From an uncultured Muribaculaceae bacterium (GTDB lineage: Bacteria > Bacteroidota > Bacteroidia > Bacteroidales > Muribaculaceae), in NCBI GenBank assembly GCA_910583775.1, contig CAJTYD010000037.1:1-27770 (forward strand): 27,770 nt of DNA, read 5' to 3'. A program made the position numbers and the translations under genes. Below are positions 1-8,277 of this stretch, piece by piece. Position 1 is the stretch's first letter, and every line of letters begins with the position of its first letter. The notes beneath the pieces are model-generated. The model ran no database searches. It was given only the letters and a program-made list of their open reading frames with translations, and had not been told where the DNA came from.

Positions 1-54
1 ATTTTCCATTACATACTCTAAAAGTTAAAATCGGTTTAAATTCAAACACACTCT

Positions 55-960
55 ATGATGCATACAGCAACGGCAAAGAATGAATTGTCAATAATCCGGA
101 AAGTGACGCTTGTCGGATTCTGGATAAACGCAGCTTTAGTTCTGTTAAAGCTATTCTTTGGGTACTGGGGACATAGCGATGCTCTGGTCGCAGACGGCTA
201 TCATTCGGTCAGTGATTTTGTCACCGATTTTATTGTGTTGTTTTTCATAGGTATAGCTTATAAAAGAGCGGATAAGGATCATCCCTATGGACATGGAAAG
301 TATGAAACCGCAGCCACCGTCCTGATAGGAATAATCCTTTTAATCGTAGCTGTTTTTATTGGATTAAAGGGAATTATGAATATTATTAGAGCCGCTGAAG
401 GAATAGTATTACCTAAGCCGGATATCCTGACTTTGATCGTAACACTTATATCTATATTCGCGAAAGAATTTTGTTATAGATATACCATAAAATATGGTAA
501 GAAGATTAATTCAAGCGTAGTGATTGCGAATGCATGGCATCATAGGAGTGATTCATTATCATCTATAGCAACTCTGATCGGCATTTCATTCGCAATATTT
601 CTCGGGCCGTCATGGAGAATTCTGGATCCGATCGCAGCGGTAGTTGTGGCCGTATTTATTGCAGTTTCGGCAATTAAAATCGCTAAACCGGCAATAAGGG
701 AGCTCTTGGAAGTTTCTTTGCCAAAAGAACAGCTCGATGAAATTTCAAAAATTGTCATTAATATTCCGGGTGTAAAGAAATTTCATAATCTCAGGTCGAG
801 GAGAAACGGCCATTTCTACATTGTGGACCTTAATATTCATGTTGATCCTGATATAACGGTTCGTGCGGCTCATGAAATAGCTAACGATGTAGAAGACGAT
901 TTAAAAAAGCATTTCGGAAGAGATATGATCATCTATGTTCATATCGAGCCGGAACTGTGA
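55..960 (+). CDS. Cation diffusion facilitator (CDF) family metal transporter
   Basis: Probable inner-membrane divalent cation/proton antiporter exporting Zn, Fe or similar metals. The 301 residues match the usual FieF/YiiP length. About six membrane segments fill residues 15-210. The TM2 site reads H50-x3-D54 (in ADGYHSVSD) and the TM5 site H162-x3-D166 (in AWHHRSD), the two halves of the CDF metal site; by eye this is an HD-HD pattern rather than the DD-HD of E. coli YiiP. HPYGHGKYE (76-84) is the conserved loop after TM2. The C-terminal 90 residues form the cytosolic dimerisation domain, with HVDPDITVRAAH near the end. Two ATGs are adjacent (55 and 58); either may be used. The gene stands alone and converges on uvrA. 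Metal specificity cannot be read from sequence. Confidence 0.93.
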   Translation: MMHTATAKNELSIIRKVTLVGFWINAALVLLKLFFGYWGHSDALVADGYHSVSDFVTDFIVLFFIGIAYKRADKDHPYGHGKYETAATVLIGIILLIVAVFIGLKGIMNIIRAAEGIVLPKPDILTLIVTLISIFAKEFCYRYTIKYGKKINSSVVIANAWHHRSDSLSSIATLIGISFAIFLGPSWRILDPIAAVVVAVFIAVSAIKIAKPAIRELLEVSLPKEQLDEISKIVINIPGVKKFHNLRSRRNGHFYIVDLNIHVDPDITVRAAHEIANDVEDDLKKHFGRDMIIYVHIEPEL

Positions 961-1110
961 TGTGATAGGTAAATAAACTAATATGGGGTTCTATTTAACA
1001 TAATAGTGATTATGTGTAATTAATCGATATCCTATCCTTATATGTTGGATTCTTCCTTAATTATGTCTCGTAATCGCCTTAAACCCCAATCTGCATTAAG
1101 TATAGGTTAA

Positions 1111-1159
1111 ATTAATAAAGATCGAGGCATGGGTTAAACACGACTCGATCTTTATTAAT
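1111..1159. terminator. Bidirectional terminator-like perfect inverted repeat between cdf and uvrA
   Basis: Arms 1111-1126 (ATTAATAAAGATCGAG) and 1144-1159 are exact reverse complements, 16 bp, around a 17-nt loop. The outer half of the stem is A/T-rich, so each strand ends its stem in a U-rich stretch. It lies between two convergent genes, so it probably terminates both. The rest of 961-1209 holds only a weak AT hairpin (998-1004 with 1009-1015) and no gene. Confidence 0.8.
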
Positions 1160-1209
1160 GAATTAGTTTAAGCTACTTCAATAATTAAATCGGGAAATAA
1201 TCTGAATCT

Positions 1210-4041
1210 TTACATTTCTAATTCTTTTTTCAGAAATACTGCTGTCGGAGTGTCCTGCTTTATTATTTCCTCCGGTTTGCCTTCGGCGATTATCCTGCCT
1301 CCTTCGCGGCCTCCGCCGGGTCCGAGATCGATTATATAATCGGCCGACTTTATGACATCGAGATTGTGCTCGATAACAACCATCGAGTTGCCTTTGTCAA
1401 CAAGTTTGTTTATAACCTTGAGAAGAACTCGTATATCCTCGAAATGCAGACCGGTGGTTGGTTCGTCAAGGATAAAGAGTGTTTTGCCTGTATCCTTTTT
1501 TGCAAGTTCCGTTGCAAGTTTAACACGTTGATTCTCTCCTCCGCTAAGTGTGCTTGAGGGTTGGCCGAGCTTTATATACCCAAGTCCGATGTCCTGAAGA
1601 ACCTTTATCTTCTTTATTATTACAGGAACATTCTGGAAAAACTCAACTGCTTGGTCTACAGTCATTTCAAGCACATCGGAAATCGATTTCCCTTTATATC
1701 TGACTTCAAGAGTCTCTCGGTTATATCTTTTGCCATGACATTCCTCACATGGTACGAGCACATCAGGCAGGAAATTCATCTCGATGGTCCTGTAGCCGTT
1801 TCCTTTACAGGTTTCACATCTTCCGCCGGCTACATTGAAAGAGAATCTTCCCGGTTTGTAGCCTCTTAATTTGGAGTCGGGCAATTCCACAAACAGTTTG
1901 CGGATATCAGCGAATACTCCTGTATATGTGGCTGGATTCGAACGCGGCGAGCGTCCTAAGGGGGATTGATCGACGGTAACGACCTTGTCGATATTTTCAA
2001 TTCCCGACACGGATTTATAGGGTAAAGGTTCCTGAAGACTTCTGTAAAACCTTTTGCTTAGAAGCGGATGAAGCGTACCGTTTATGAGGGATGATTTTCC
2101 GCTTCCGCTTACGCCTGTAATGCATACAAACATGCCCAGGGGCAGACGGAAATCTACATTTTTAAGATTATGCCCCGTCGCTCCTTTGATTACCAAAGCT
2201 TTGCCGTTCCCCTTTCTTCTTTTTTCAGGAACCTCAATGGCTTTTTCTCCATTAAGATAGCTTGAAGTGAGCGTGTGGGTTTTAAGCATTTGTTCCGGAG
2301 TCCCTTGAAATACAACCTCTCCCCCGTTTTTACCGGCTCCAGGTCCTATGTCGATAACATAATCTGCTTCTTGCATTATGTCTTTGTCGTGCTCGACGAC
2401 GATTATGGAATTGCCTGTGTCGCGCAGCTGCTTGAGACTGTTGATTAATCTGATGTTATCACTCTGATGCAGCCCGATCGAAGGTTCATCTAAAATATAA
2501 AGCACGTTTACAAGCTGCGATCCGATCTGAGTGGCAAGGCGTATGCGCTGACTTTCCCCTCCGCTGAGGCTTGAGCTGTTTCTGTCGAGAGAAAGATATT
2601 CGAGGCCGACATCCATAAGGAAAGAGAGACGACTTCTGATCTCTTTCAGTATTTCCTCGGCTACTACCCTCTTGGAAGGATCAAGTCGGTCTTCAAGCCC
2701 TTTGGTCCATTCATAGAGTTCGGAGATATCCATTCTTGCCACTTCAGCGATATTCTTACCGTCGATGAAGAAATTAAGCGATATTTTATTGAGTCGGCTT
2801 CCCTTGCAGTCAGGACAGACAGACTGAGAAAAAAACTGCCCGCTCCATTTATTGGCATCAATACCGGCATCCTCGTTCTGTTGCATCTCGATATACTTCA
2901 CAAGTCCTTCATAGGTTGAAGCATAATGACTGGTTGAAAGAGTCTCATTTTTTATCTCGAGTCTTGCATCCGTTCCATCGAGAATGTCATGTAACGCTTC
3001 TTCAGGAAGTTCTTTCACAGGAGTCTTGAGCGTGCAGCCGTATTGTTTGCAAATTGCCTCGATCTGCCAGAAAATCAAGGAATTTTTGTATTTGCCGAGA
3101 GGGGCGATAGCTCCGTCGTAGATAGACTTCGACTTGTCGGGAATCACTTTCTCCTCGTCAACGAGATTAACGATTCCAAGTCCCTTACAACGACGACATG
3201 CTCCCTGGGGAGAATTGAACGAAAAATTATGGGGAGCCGGCTCGGGATAGGATAAGCCTGTCGCCGGATCCATGAGGTGCTGACTGTAATGGCGAATCTC
3301 TTCTGTATCCAGGTCCATGACCATCATCTGCTTGTCTCCCTGTTTCAAAGCGGATTCTACCGATGAGCGAAGCCGCTGCATATCATCGCGGGAAGCGCGA
3401 AGTCGATCCACAACCAACTCTACCGAGTGGTTCTGATATCGGTTCAGTTTCATCCCGTATGCAAGTTCCTTGATTTCTCCATCAACTCTGACATAGAGAT
3501 ACCCTTTCTTGCGGAGATTCTCGAAAAGATCCTTATAATGGCCTTTGCGGTTCTTTACAAGAGGAGACATCACGTATATCTTCTTACCGTCATATTGGTC
3601 AATAATAAGGTCTACGATTTTATCCTTTGTATACTTAACCATCTTTTCTCCTGAAAGATAGCTTATCGCCTCTCCCATTCTTGCAAAAAGCAGTCGAAAG
3701 AAATCATATACCTCAGTCGTAGTGCCTATAGTGCTCCGGGGATTCTTGTTGACGGTCTTCTGCTCGATACTGATCACCGGACTTAACCCTGTGATCTTAT
3801 CGACATCGGGCCTTTCAAGAGAACCGAGCATGTTGCGGGCGTATGAAGAAAAGGTTTCGATATAGCGTCTCTGACCTTCGGCGAAAATGGTGTCGAAGGC
3901 GAGCGATGACTTCCCACACCCGCTCAACCCGGTTATGACACTCAAGGCATTGTGTGGTATGGTAACGTCAATATTCTTTAAATTATGTACTCTTGCTCCA
4001 AAAACGTCGACCGAATCGGAGGCAGTGATATTATTGTTCAT
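1210..4041 (-). CDS. uvrA: Excinuclease ABC subunit UvrA
   Basis: DNA-damage sensor ATPase of nucleotide excision repair; it loads UvrB at lesions in the cytoplasm. The 943-residue length is normal. Two ABC modules are visible: Walker A GLSGCGKSS (38-46) with signature LSGGESQR, and a second Walker A GVSGSGKSS with signature LSGGENQR, each followed by an ILDEP Walker B. Zinc motifs CRRCKG, CPDCKG and the CETCKG...CEECHG pair are intact. The ATG at 4041 gives the expected N-terminus, with the first Walker A near residue 40. The upstream gene on the same strand ends 71 bp away, so they may be co-transcribed. On the minus strand a near-consensus -7 box (AATATTTG, 4099-4106) could also serve uvrA alone. 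I see no SOS box, but I could not search exhaustively. Confidence 0.98.
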   Translation of the reverse strand: MNNNITASDSVDVFGARVHNLKNIDVTIPHNALSVITGLSGCGKSSLAFDTIFAEGQRRYIETFSSYARNMLGSLERPDVDKITGLSPVISIEQKTVNKNPRSTIGTTTEVYDFFRLLFARMGEAISYLSGEKMVKYTKDKIVDLIIDQYDGKKIYVMSPLVKNRKGHYKDLFENLRKKGYLYVRVDGEIKELAYGMKLNRYQNHSVELVVDRLRASRDDMQRLRSSVESALKQGDKQMMVMDLDTEEIRHYSQHLMDPATGLSYPEPAPHNFSFNSPQGACRRCKGLGIVNLVDEEKVIPDKSKSIYDGAIAPLGKYKNSLIFWQIEAICKQYGCTLKTPVKELPEEALHDILDGTDARLEIKNETLSTSHYASTYEGLVKYIEMQQNEDAGIDANKWSGQFFSQSVCPDCKGSRLNKISLNFFIDGKNIAEVARMDISELYEWTKGLEDRLDPSKRVVAEEILKEIRSRLSFLMDVGLEYLSLDRNSSSLSGGESQRIRLATQIGSQLVNVLYILDEPSIGLHQSDNIRLINSLKQLRDTGNSIIVVEHDKDIMQEADYVIDIGPGAGKNGGEVVFQGTPEQMLKTHTLTSSYLNGEKAIEVPEKRRKGNGKALVIKGATGHNLKNVDFRLPLGMFVCITGVSGSGKSSLINGTLHPLLSKRFYRSLQEPLPYKSVSGIENIDKVVTVDQSPLGRSPRSNPATYTGVFADIRKLFVELPDSKLRGYKPGRFSFNVAGGRCETCKGNGYRTIEMNFLPDVLVPCEECHGKRYNRETLEVRYKGKSISDVLEMTVDQAVEFFQNVPVIIKKIKVLQDIGLGYIKLGQPSSTLSGGENQRVKLATELAKKDTGKTLFILDEPTTGLHFEDIRVLLKVINKLVDKGNSMVVIEHNLDVIKSADYIIDLGPGGGREGGRIIAEGKPEEIIKQDTPTAVFLKKELEM

Positions 4042-4112
4042 CCTGTAGAAATATCATATAAATCGAGCGCTCAATGGCTCATGCTGTCATTTATATAACA
4101 AATATTGTGCCA

Positions 4113-5438
4113 TTATTCATTCGATCCATACCCTCTTTGCGCCTTTCTTATCAAATTGATATCTCCCCCTTTCCTGTATTTTTTGTTATCCGCTCCAATT
4201 GCCTCTATCACATAGAAATACACTCCAGCCGGAGCCTGTTTTCCCTTATAGGAACCGTCCCATTCTCCCGAAGGATTGTCGAAAGAGTGGATTTCTCTGC
4301 CGTTTCTGTCGAATATGGTGCATTTAAACGAAAGTAAGGATCGGGAAGATACTTTCCATCGGTCGTTGATGCCGTCTCCATCCGGAGTAAAGACATTTGG
4401 TATTTTCAACTCAGAAGCTCCTACTGTAATCTCGTAGGTCTCGCCAAAGACCGCGCATGTCTCCCCGTTATTGCTTCCGACAAATCTCACGTATTTGGTG
4501 CCCTCTTCGGAGAAAGTGAAATCAATTTCCCGCTCTATGAAACTGAATTCGATGTCTTCAAATTCCGGATCTGTTGCAATCTGCCATTCATTGTGGGTAA
4601 CAGCTTCGGTTACGTAGGAGGTGAAACGATAATATAATGGCGCCGACTCATCGGAGTTGTCTTTGCCGATACTTGCGCCGTTGTCGTCTATTCTTTTTTG
4701 AAAGGTTTTTACCGACAGTCCGTTAGGTTTATCAACGTAGGTATCTGCAGTTTGAGGGATGTCCCATGCCGTAAGGAATTTGTCTCCCTTGATTTTAACG
4801 GCAGTTCTGCAGTTCATGGCCGGAGAGACTGTGACGTTACGGAGACTGGGTATCGTCTCTTTTATCTCGATCCTTCTGAAATCATTATCTTCTTCATTCC
4901 ATACATCCCTTTCATATCCTAATTCGATTTCCCTGTCGAGTATGAACTGTCGTCCGTTTATTGAGTAGTAGTTTATGACGTCTCCCCTTCCGGATATCTC
5001 GAATCTCGTGTCCTCACAGTTCTGATCTTCGGCCGCGGCAATACCGTTGAGTTCCATTCGATGCCGGGAATAGTCGGTAAGCCAGAAATAAAGTCTCTCC
5101 GAACCATTCTCAAGCATATAGCCGCAATCTCCAGCCGGGTTTTCCAGATAATATCTGCCTGCGGAAGATTTGACGACGGTTTCTTTAGCGAATCCGCCAC
5201 CGAGGTTGCTGTAGACATAAGCCTTTACGCTGACTGACGCTCCTTCTAATTCAATCCGTTCAATTTCTTCAGTATTCCATGCGACATAAATGGCGTTAAG
5301 CCCCGTCGACTTTTCCGGTTCGATTTTCAAGACCTCACGTGAGACGCCAATGAACAAGGGTCTGATAGCTGCTCCGGATTCATCGGGAAAAAGGATGACA
5401 AAAGTTGCCAGAAGAAAAAGACGAAGGATATATTTCAT
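4113..5438 (-). CDS. Secreted protein with CHU_C / T9SS type B C-terminal sorting domain
   Basis: Exported protein of unknown role, 441 residues. Residues 1-24 form a signal peptide (hydrophobic LRLFLLATFVILF, small residues near SGAA). The middle, about 30-340, is beta-rich and Cys-poor; NEWQIATDPEFEDIEFSF and the following stretch resemble the PKD/Ig-like repeats that often precede this tail. From residue 346 to the end there is a clear gliding-motility-associated C-terminal domain: IPNVFTPDGDGINDRWKV, then IFDRNGREI, WDGSYKGK and APAGVYFYVIEA. In Flavobacteria this domain directs export by the type IX secretion system. No T9SS gene is in the window, so the export route is inferred only. 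The gene follows the DUF389 terminator and precedes uvrA by 71 bp. Confidence 0.85.
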   Translation of the reverse strand: MKYILRLFLLATFVILFPDESGAAIRPLFIGVSREVLKIEPEKSTGLNAIYVAWNTEEIERIELEGASVSVKAYVYSNLGGGFAKETVVKSSAGRYYLENPAGDCGYMLENGSERLYFWLTDYSRHRMELNGIAAAEDQNCEDTRFEISGRGDVINYYSINGRQFILDREIELGYERDVWNEEDNDFRRIEIKETIPSLRNVTVSPAMNCRTAVKIKGDKFLTAWDIPQTADTYVDKPNGLSVKTFQKRIDDNGASIGKDNSDESAPLYYRFTSYVTEAVTHNEWQIATDPEFEDIEFSFIEREIDFTFSEEGTKYVRFVGSNNGETCAVFGETYEITVGASELKIPNVFTPDGDGINDRWKVSSRSLLSFKCTIFDRNGREIHSFDNPSGEWDGSYKGKQAPAGVYFYVIEAIGADNKKYRKGGDINLIRKAQRGYGSNE

Positions 5439-5471
5439 CGAAGGTCTGTATTTAAGAAACAGTTTCTAAAA

Positions 5472-5509
5472 TAAAGAAGCTGAGATGCGGTTGCATGACA
5501 GCTTCTTTA
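5472..5509 (-). terminator. Rho-independent terminator downstream of the DUF389 gene
   Basis: Arms 5472-5482 (TAAAGAAGCTG) and 5499-5509 pair over 11 bp. An inner ATGC/GCAT pairing (5485-5488 with 5493-5496) extends the hairpin. On the minus strand the stem is followed by TTTATTTTAG. It lies 42 bp past the DUF389 stop and before the CHU_C gene, so these two genes are probably separate transcription units. Confidence 0.7.
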
Positions 5510-5550
5510 AATATAACGTTAAGTTAACGATATAATTATAATATGCGCGT

Positions 5551-6996
5551 TTATTTCTTTAGTTCTCCTGACGGTTTAGGTTTTTCTTTTGGGGAGATAG
5601 CTTTTGAGGTATTATCCGAAGGCCAAGGGAATTCAGAAGGATTGACTGTCAGATGAATGTTTTTTCTGTTAAGTCTTACTTCAATATATTTGATCAGCTT
5701 TTCTCTATCCGTACGGTTGAGACCGGCCGGAGCATTGATGAAAATCATGCTGACCGTGTCCTTGACCTGGGCGTTTACATCGGCGGCAACCATCTGTGAC
5801 AATGCTATATCCTTTATACCTGGGAATATAACTTTAATTTCAGGAGCTACTTTGATACTTTCATCAGAGAACTGGTTATGTATCGTCAGGATTGCCTTCA
5901 GGGAATCGATCTCTGTCTGACGTCCTGCTATCTCCTGTTGCATCAGTCGATAGAACTGATCCATATTCTGCTCGTTGGGCATTGGGTTCTCTCGTGATGA
6001 AAAACCCTGACGGATGTTGAGTATGGTTCCTCCAAGACCTACGGAGTCAAGTTTGTTCATCATGGCAAGCTGCAGAGAATCCTTAGGCAGCGCGTCTCCT
6101 ATAAGAGTCACATCGATATATCTCTTCCCTTTTTCCATATATTCCTTATGGCTGAGGACTTCGGTGTTCGGGAAAACCATTTCCGTTGCGACGAATTGCG
6201 AGGCTTTCTCATAGAAAATGTTCTTTTGTATCATCAGGAAGGTGAGGTAAGCACTCACTCCTATGGTAGCGAAGACTATTGAATAAACTATATACTGAAC
6301 TTTTTTTGCTCTTTTTTCATTCTGATAGACTATTTTCTTATATCCCATGAGTTTTACTCCAATCCATGTTGCAAAGAGGATGAAGATCATGTTTGTGAAG
6401 AATAGGTAAAGGGCTCCGAAGAAGAAATGCATCTGAAGGGTGGCAAGTCCATAGCCTGCAGTACATAAAGGAGGCATAAGCGATGTAGCGATTGCCACTC
6501 CAGGCATAACCTGTCCCTTGTTTTTGCAAGCGATGCTGATGATGCCGGCTCCCCCGCCGAAGAGGGCCACAAAAACATCATAGATAGATGGAGATGTCCT
6601 TGCCAGAAGCTGGCTTGATCCTTCATACTGAGGGGATATCAGAAAATAAAAGGCCGATGCGAGAAGAGATCCAACTATGGCGGCCGTAATATTTTTCAAA
6701 CCTTTTCTAAGCAGATCAAAATCCTGAATGCCTATTCCGAGGCCCATGCCTATAATAGGTCCCATAAGTGGCGATATAAGCATGGCGCCTATTATGACCG
6801 GGATACTGTTGGTGTTAAGACCGAGAGAGGCGATGAAGATAGCGAAAACAAGAACCAGGAGCTGACTGCCTTTGAATGACACGCCGGCACGTATGCTCGT
6901 TTCCGCATCTGTCTGCGGTTCAAGGTCATTGGCAACGTTGAGATAGGTAAGCATCTCTTTACAAGCGTTTTTTATGAAAATTTTAAATTTTTCCAT
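5551..6996 (-). CDS. DUF389 family integral membrane protein
   Basis: Inner-membrane protein of the DUF389 family, whose function is not established. The 481 residues contain about seven membrane segments (roughly 43-60, 65-90, 101-120, 138-155, 163-182, 190-214, 234-256). Diagnostic stretches are VIIGAMLISPLMGPIIGMGLG (68-88), the Gly-rich FGGGAGIIS (146-154) and GVAIATSLMPPLC (166-178). Residues 257-481 are soluble, with a helical stretch around 345-370 and a short Pro/Lys-rich end. The family name in databases is sometimes 'hydrophobic domain' or TIGR00341-like. It is transcribed alone, from the AT-rich divergent region towards its own terminator. A transport or channel role would be inference only. 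Confidence 0.9.
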   Translation of the reverse strand: MEKFKIFIKNACKEMLTYLNVANDLEPQTDAETSIRAGVSFKGSQLLVLVFAIFIASLGLNTNSIPVIIGAMLISPLMGPIIGMGLGIGIQDFDLLRKGLKNITAAIVGSLLASAFYFLISPQYEGSSQLLARTSPSIYDVFVALFGGGAGIISIACKNKGQVMPGVAIATSLMPPLCTAGYGLATLQMHFFFGALYLFFTNMIFILFATWIGVKLMGYKKIVYQNEKRAKKVQYIVYSIVFATIGVSAYLTFLMIQKNIFYEKASQFVATEMVFPNTEVLSHKEYMEKGKRYIDVTLIGDALPKDSLQLAMMNKLDSVGLGGTILNIRQGFSSRENPMPNEQNMDQFYRLMQQEIAGRQTEIDSLKAILTIHNQFSDESIKVAPEIKVIFPGIKDIALSQMVAADVNAQVKDTVSMIFINAPAGLNRTDREKLIKYIEVRLNRKNIHLTVNPSEFPWPSDNTSKAISPKEKPKPSGELKK

Positions 6997-7255
6997 CTCC
7001 TATGATTATTTTTTAGTTTGAAATTACGTATCAGTTATCTGTTTTTGAAATGTCATGACTTTCTTGTGTGAAATATGGGGGGCAATTTACAATAATGTCT
7101 TTTTAATGACATCTCATAGTTTATGAAGTATGGATCTCATTTAGTTTCAGCATATTAAATGCATAACGGTAATCATATAGACACTCTACACATTTTTTAA
7201 CACACGAAACACATAATATGTTAATTCCAAATCGAAAAATCTATTAGAATTTGAT

Positions 7256-7263
7256 TAACTTTG
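7256..7263 (+). promoter_or_regulatory. Putative Bacteroidales -7 element for the dapA-dnaG operon
   Basis: TAACTTTG fits the Bacteroidales -7 consensus TAnnTTTG. A transcript starting about 7 nt downstream would have a leader of about 95 nt before the dapA ATG. No TTTG was found at the right -33 distance, so this call rests on the -7 box alone. Confidence 0.45.
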
Positions 7264-7298
7264 TGCTTAAAATATTTACCTCATTAAGACTTGATGTG

Positions 7299-7322
7299 CC
7301 GGCTCTTTTTCTTTTTTGCCGG
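7299..7322 (+). other. Small leader hairpin with a pyrimidine-only loop upstream of dapA
   Basis: CCGGC (7299-7303) pairs with GCCGG (7318-7322) around a 14-nt loop made only of C and T. It lies in the presumed dapA leader, 43 nt before the start codon. I do not recognise it as a known riboswitch, and a lysine riboswitch would be far larger. Confidence 0.35.
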
Positions 7323-7365
7323 GTGAAATGTTTCGTGTCTTAGTGAAATATGAATTTTATCTTTT

Positions 7366-8277
7366 ATGAAATCTTTTAATCTCAAAGGTATGGGAGTGGC
7401 TATGATCACTCCCTTCAAACAGGACAAGACCATTGATTTCGATTCATTAGAAAACCTGATCGAACACCTTATCAAAGGCAAGGCAGATTATATAGTGGCT
7501 CTCGGGACCACGGGCGAGACCCCCGCTCTATTTCCGGAGGAAAAGGAACAGCTCAAAAAATTTATCGTTAAGAAGGTTGACGGGAGGATTCCTCTTGTCT
7601 TGGGAGTGGGCGGCAACCACACCATGGCTGTAGTCAACGAGCTGTTGAATACCGATCTTACGGGGTTTTCCGCAGTACTTTCGGTGGTACCTTTCTATAA
7701 CAAGCCCTCCCAGGAGGGGATTTACCGTCATTATAAGGCAATCGCGGAAGCATCTCCCCTGCCGGTCATTCTTTATAATGTCCCCGGACGTACGGGGGTG
7801 AATATGACGGCTCAGACGACAATCCGTCTTGCAAGAGAGGTTGAAAATATAATCGGAGTCAAGGAAGCATCTGGAAATTTCCATCAGATCGAGGAAATCA
7901 TCAAGAATAAGCCTGAAAACTTCCAGGTTGTCTCCGGCGACGATTCCATAACATATCCATTGATGACTCTCGGTGCTGTCGGCGTAATCTCGGTTATCGG
8001 TAACGCTTTTCCCGATGAGTTCGGGAAGATGGTGAGATTGTGTCTGCGAGGCGATTTCGAGAATGCTCTTCCCATTCATTTTGAATTTACTGAGCTCTTC
8101 AATCTTCTATTTGTCGACGGCAATCCGGCAGGAGTGAAATGCACGTTAAATGCAATGGGCATGATCGAGAACGAACTTCGTCTGCCATTGGTGCCGACAC
8201 GTCTTTCGACTAACGAGGAAATTCACCGCATAACATCCAAAATAATTGATAGATCAGCAAACCGCACAGAAGATTAA
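7366..8277 (+). CDS. dapA: 4-hydroxy-tetrahydrodipicolinate synthase
   Basis: Cytoplasmic aldolase-type enzyme condensing pyruvate with aspartate semialdehyde, the first committed step to diaminopimelate and lysine. The 303 residues are slightly longer than the typical 290-295. The catalytic set is visible: Schiff-base Lys166 in VKEASG, Tyr137 in LYNVPGRTG with Arg142, Thr48-Thr49 in GTTGE, and Tyr111 in PFYNKPSQEG. The ATG at 7366 puts GMGVAMITPF at the expected N-terminal position. It is the first gene of a plus-strand operon, and its last 32 bp contain the start of dnaG. Family members also include N-acetylneuraminate lyase, but the GTTGE and NVPGRTG motifs favour DapA. Confidence 0.96.
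   Translation: MKSFNLKGMGVAMITPFKQDKTIDFDSLENLIEHLIKGKADYIVALGTTGETPALFPEEKEQLKKFIVKKVDGRIPLVLGVGGNHTMAVVNELLNTDLTGFSAVLSVVPFYNKPSQEGIYRHYKAIAEASPLPVILYNVPGRTGVNMTAQTTIRLAREVENIIGVKEASGNFHQIEEIIKNKPENFQVVSGDDSITYPLMTLGAVGVISVIGNAFPDEFGKMVRLCLRGDFENALPIHFEFTELFNLLFVDGNPAGVKCTLNAMGMIENELRLPLVPTRLSTNEEIHRITSKIIDRSANRTED

Larger units (their letters stand above)
6997..7365. other. Divergent intergenic control region (DUF389 / dapA)
   Basis: 369 bp with no gene, clearly more AT-rich than the flanking coding sequence. It must hold the promoters of DUF389 (minus) and of the dapA operon (plus). For dapA I see a -7 box at 7256-7263 and a leader hairpin at 7299-7322. For DUF389 no good CAAAnnTA box could be found. 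A GTCATGAC palindrome and a weak ATGTC/GACAT hairpin lie around 7050-7115, with no assigned role. Confidence 0.6.

Noticed and set aside
1111..1159. Terminal inverted repeats of a mobile element
   Set aside because: The arms enclose only 17 bp, there is no transposase, and the site lies between convergent genes, which fits a terminator.
4113..5438. Gliding-motility structural protein
   Set aside because: Only the C-terminal sorting domain is shared with gliding proteins; the rest matches no Gld/Spr component.
7528..8079. 183-aa minus-strand open frame inside dapA
   Set aside because: It is a shadow of the dapA reading frame; dapA has all its catalytic residues and there is no minus-strand operon here.
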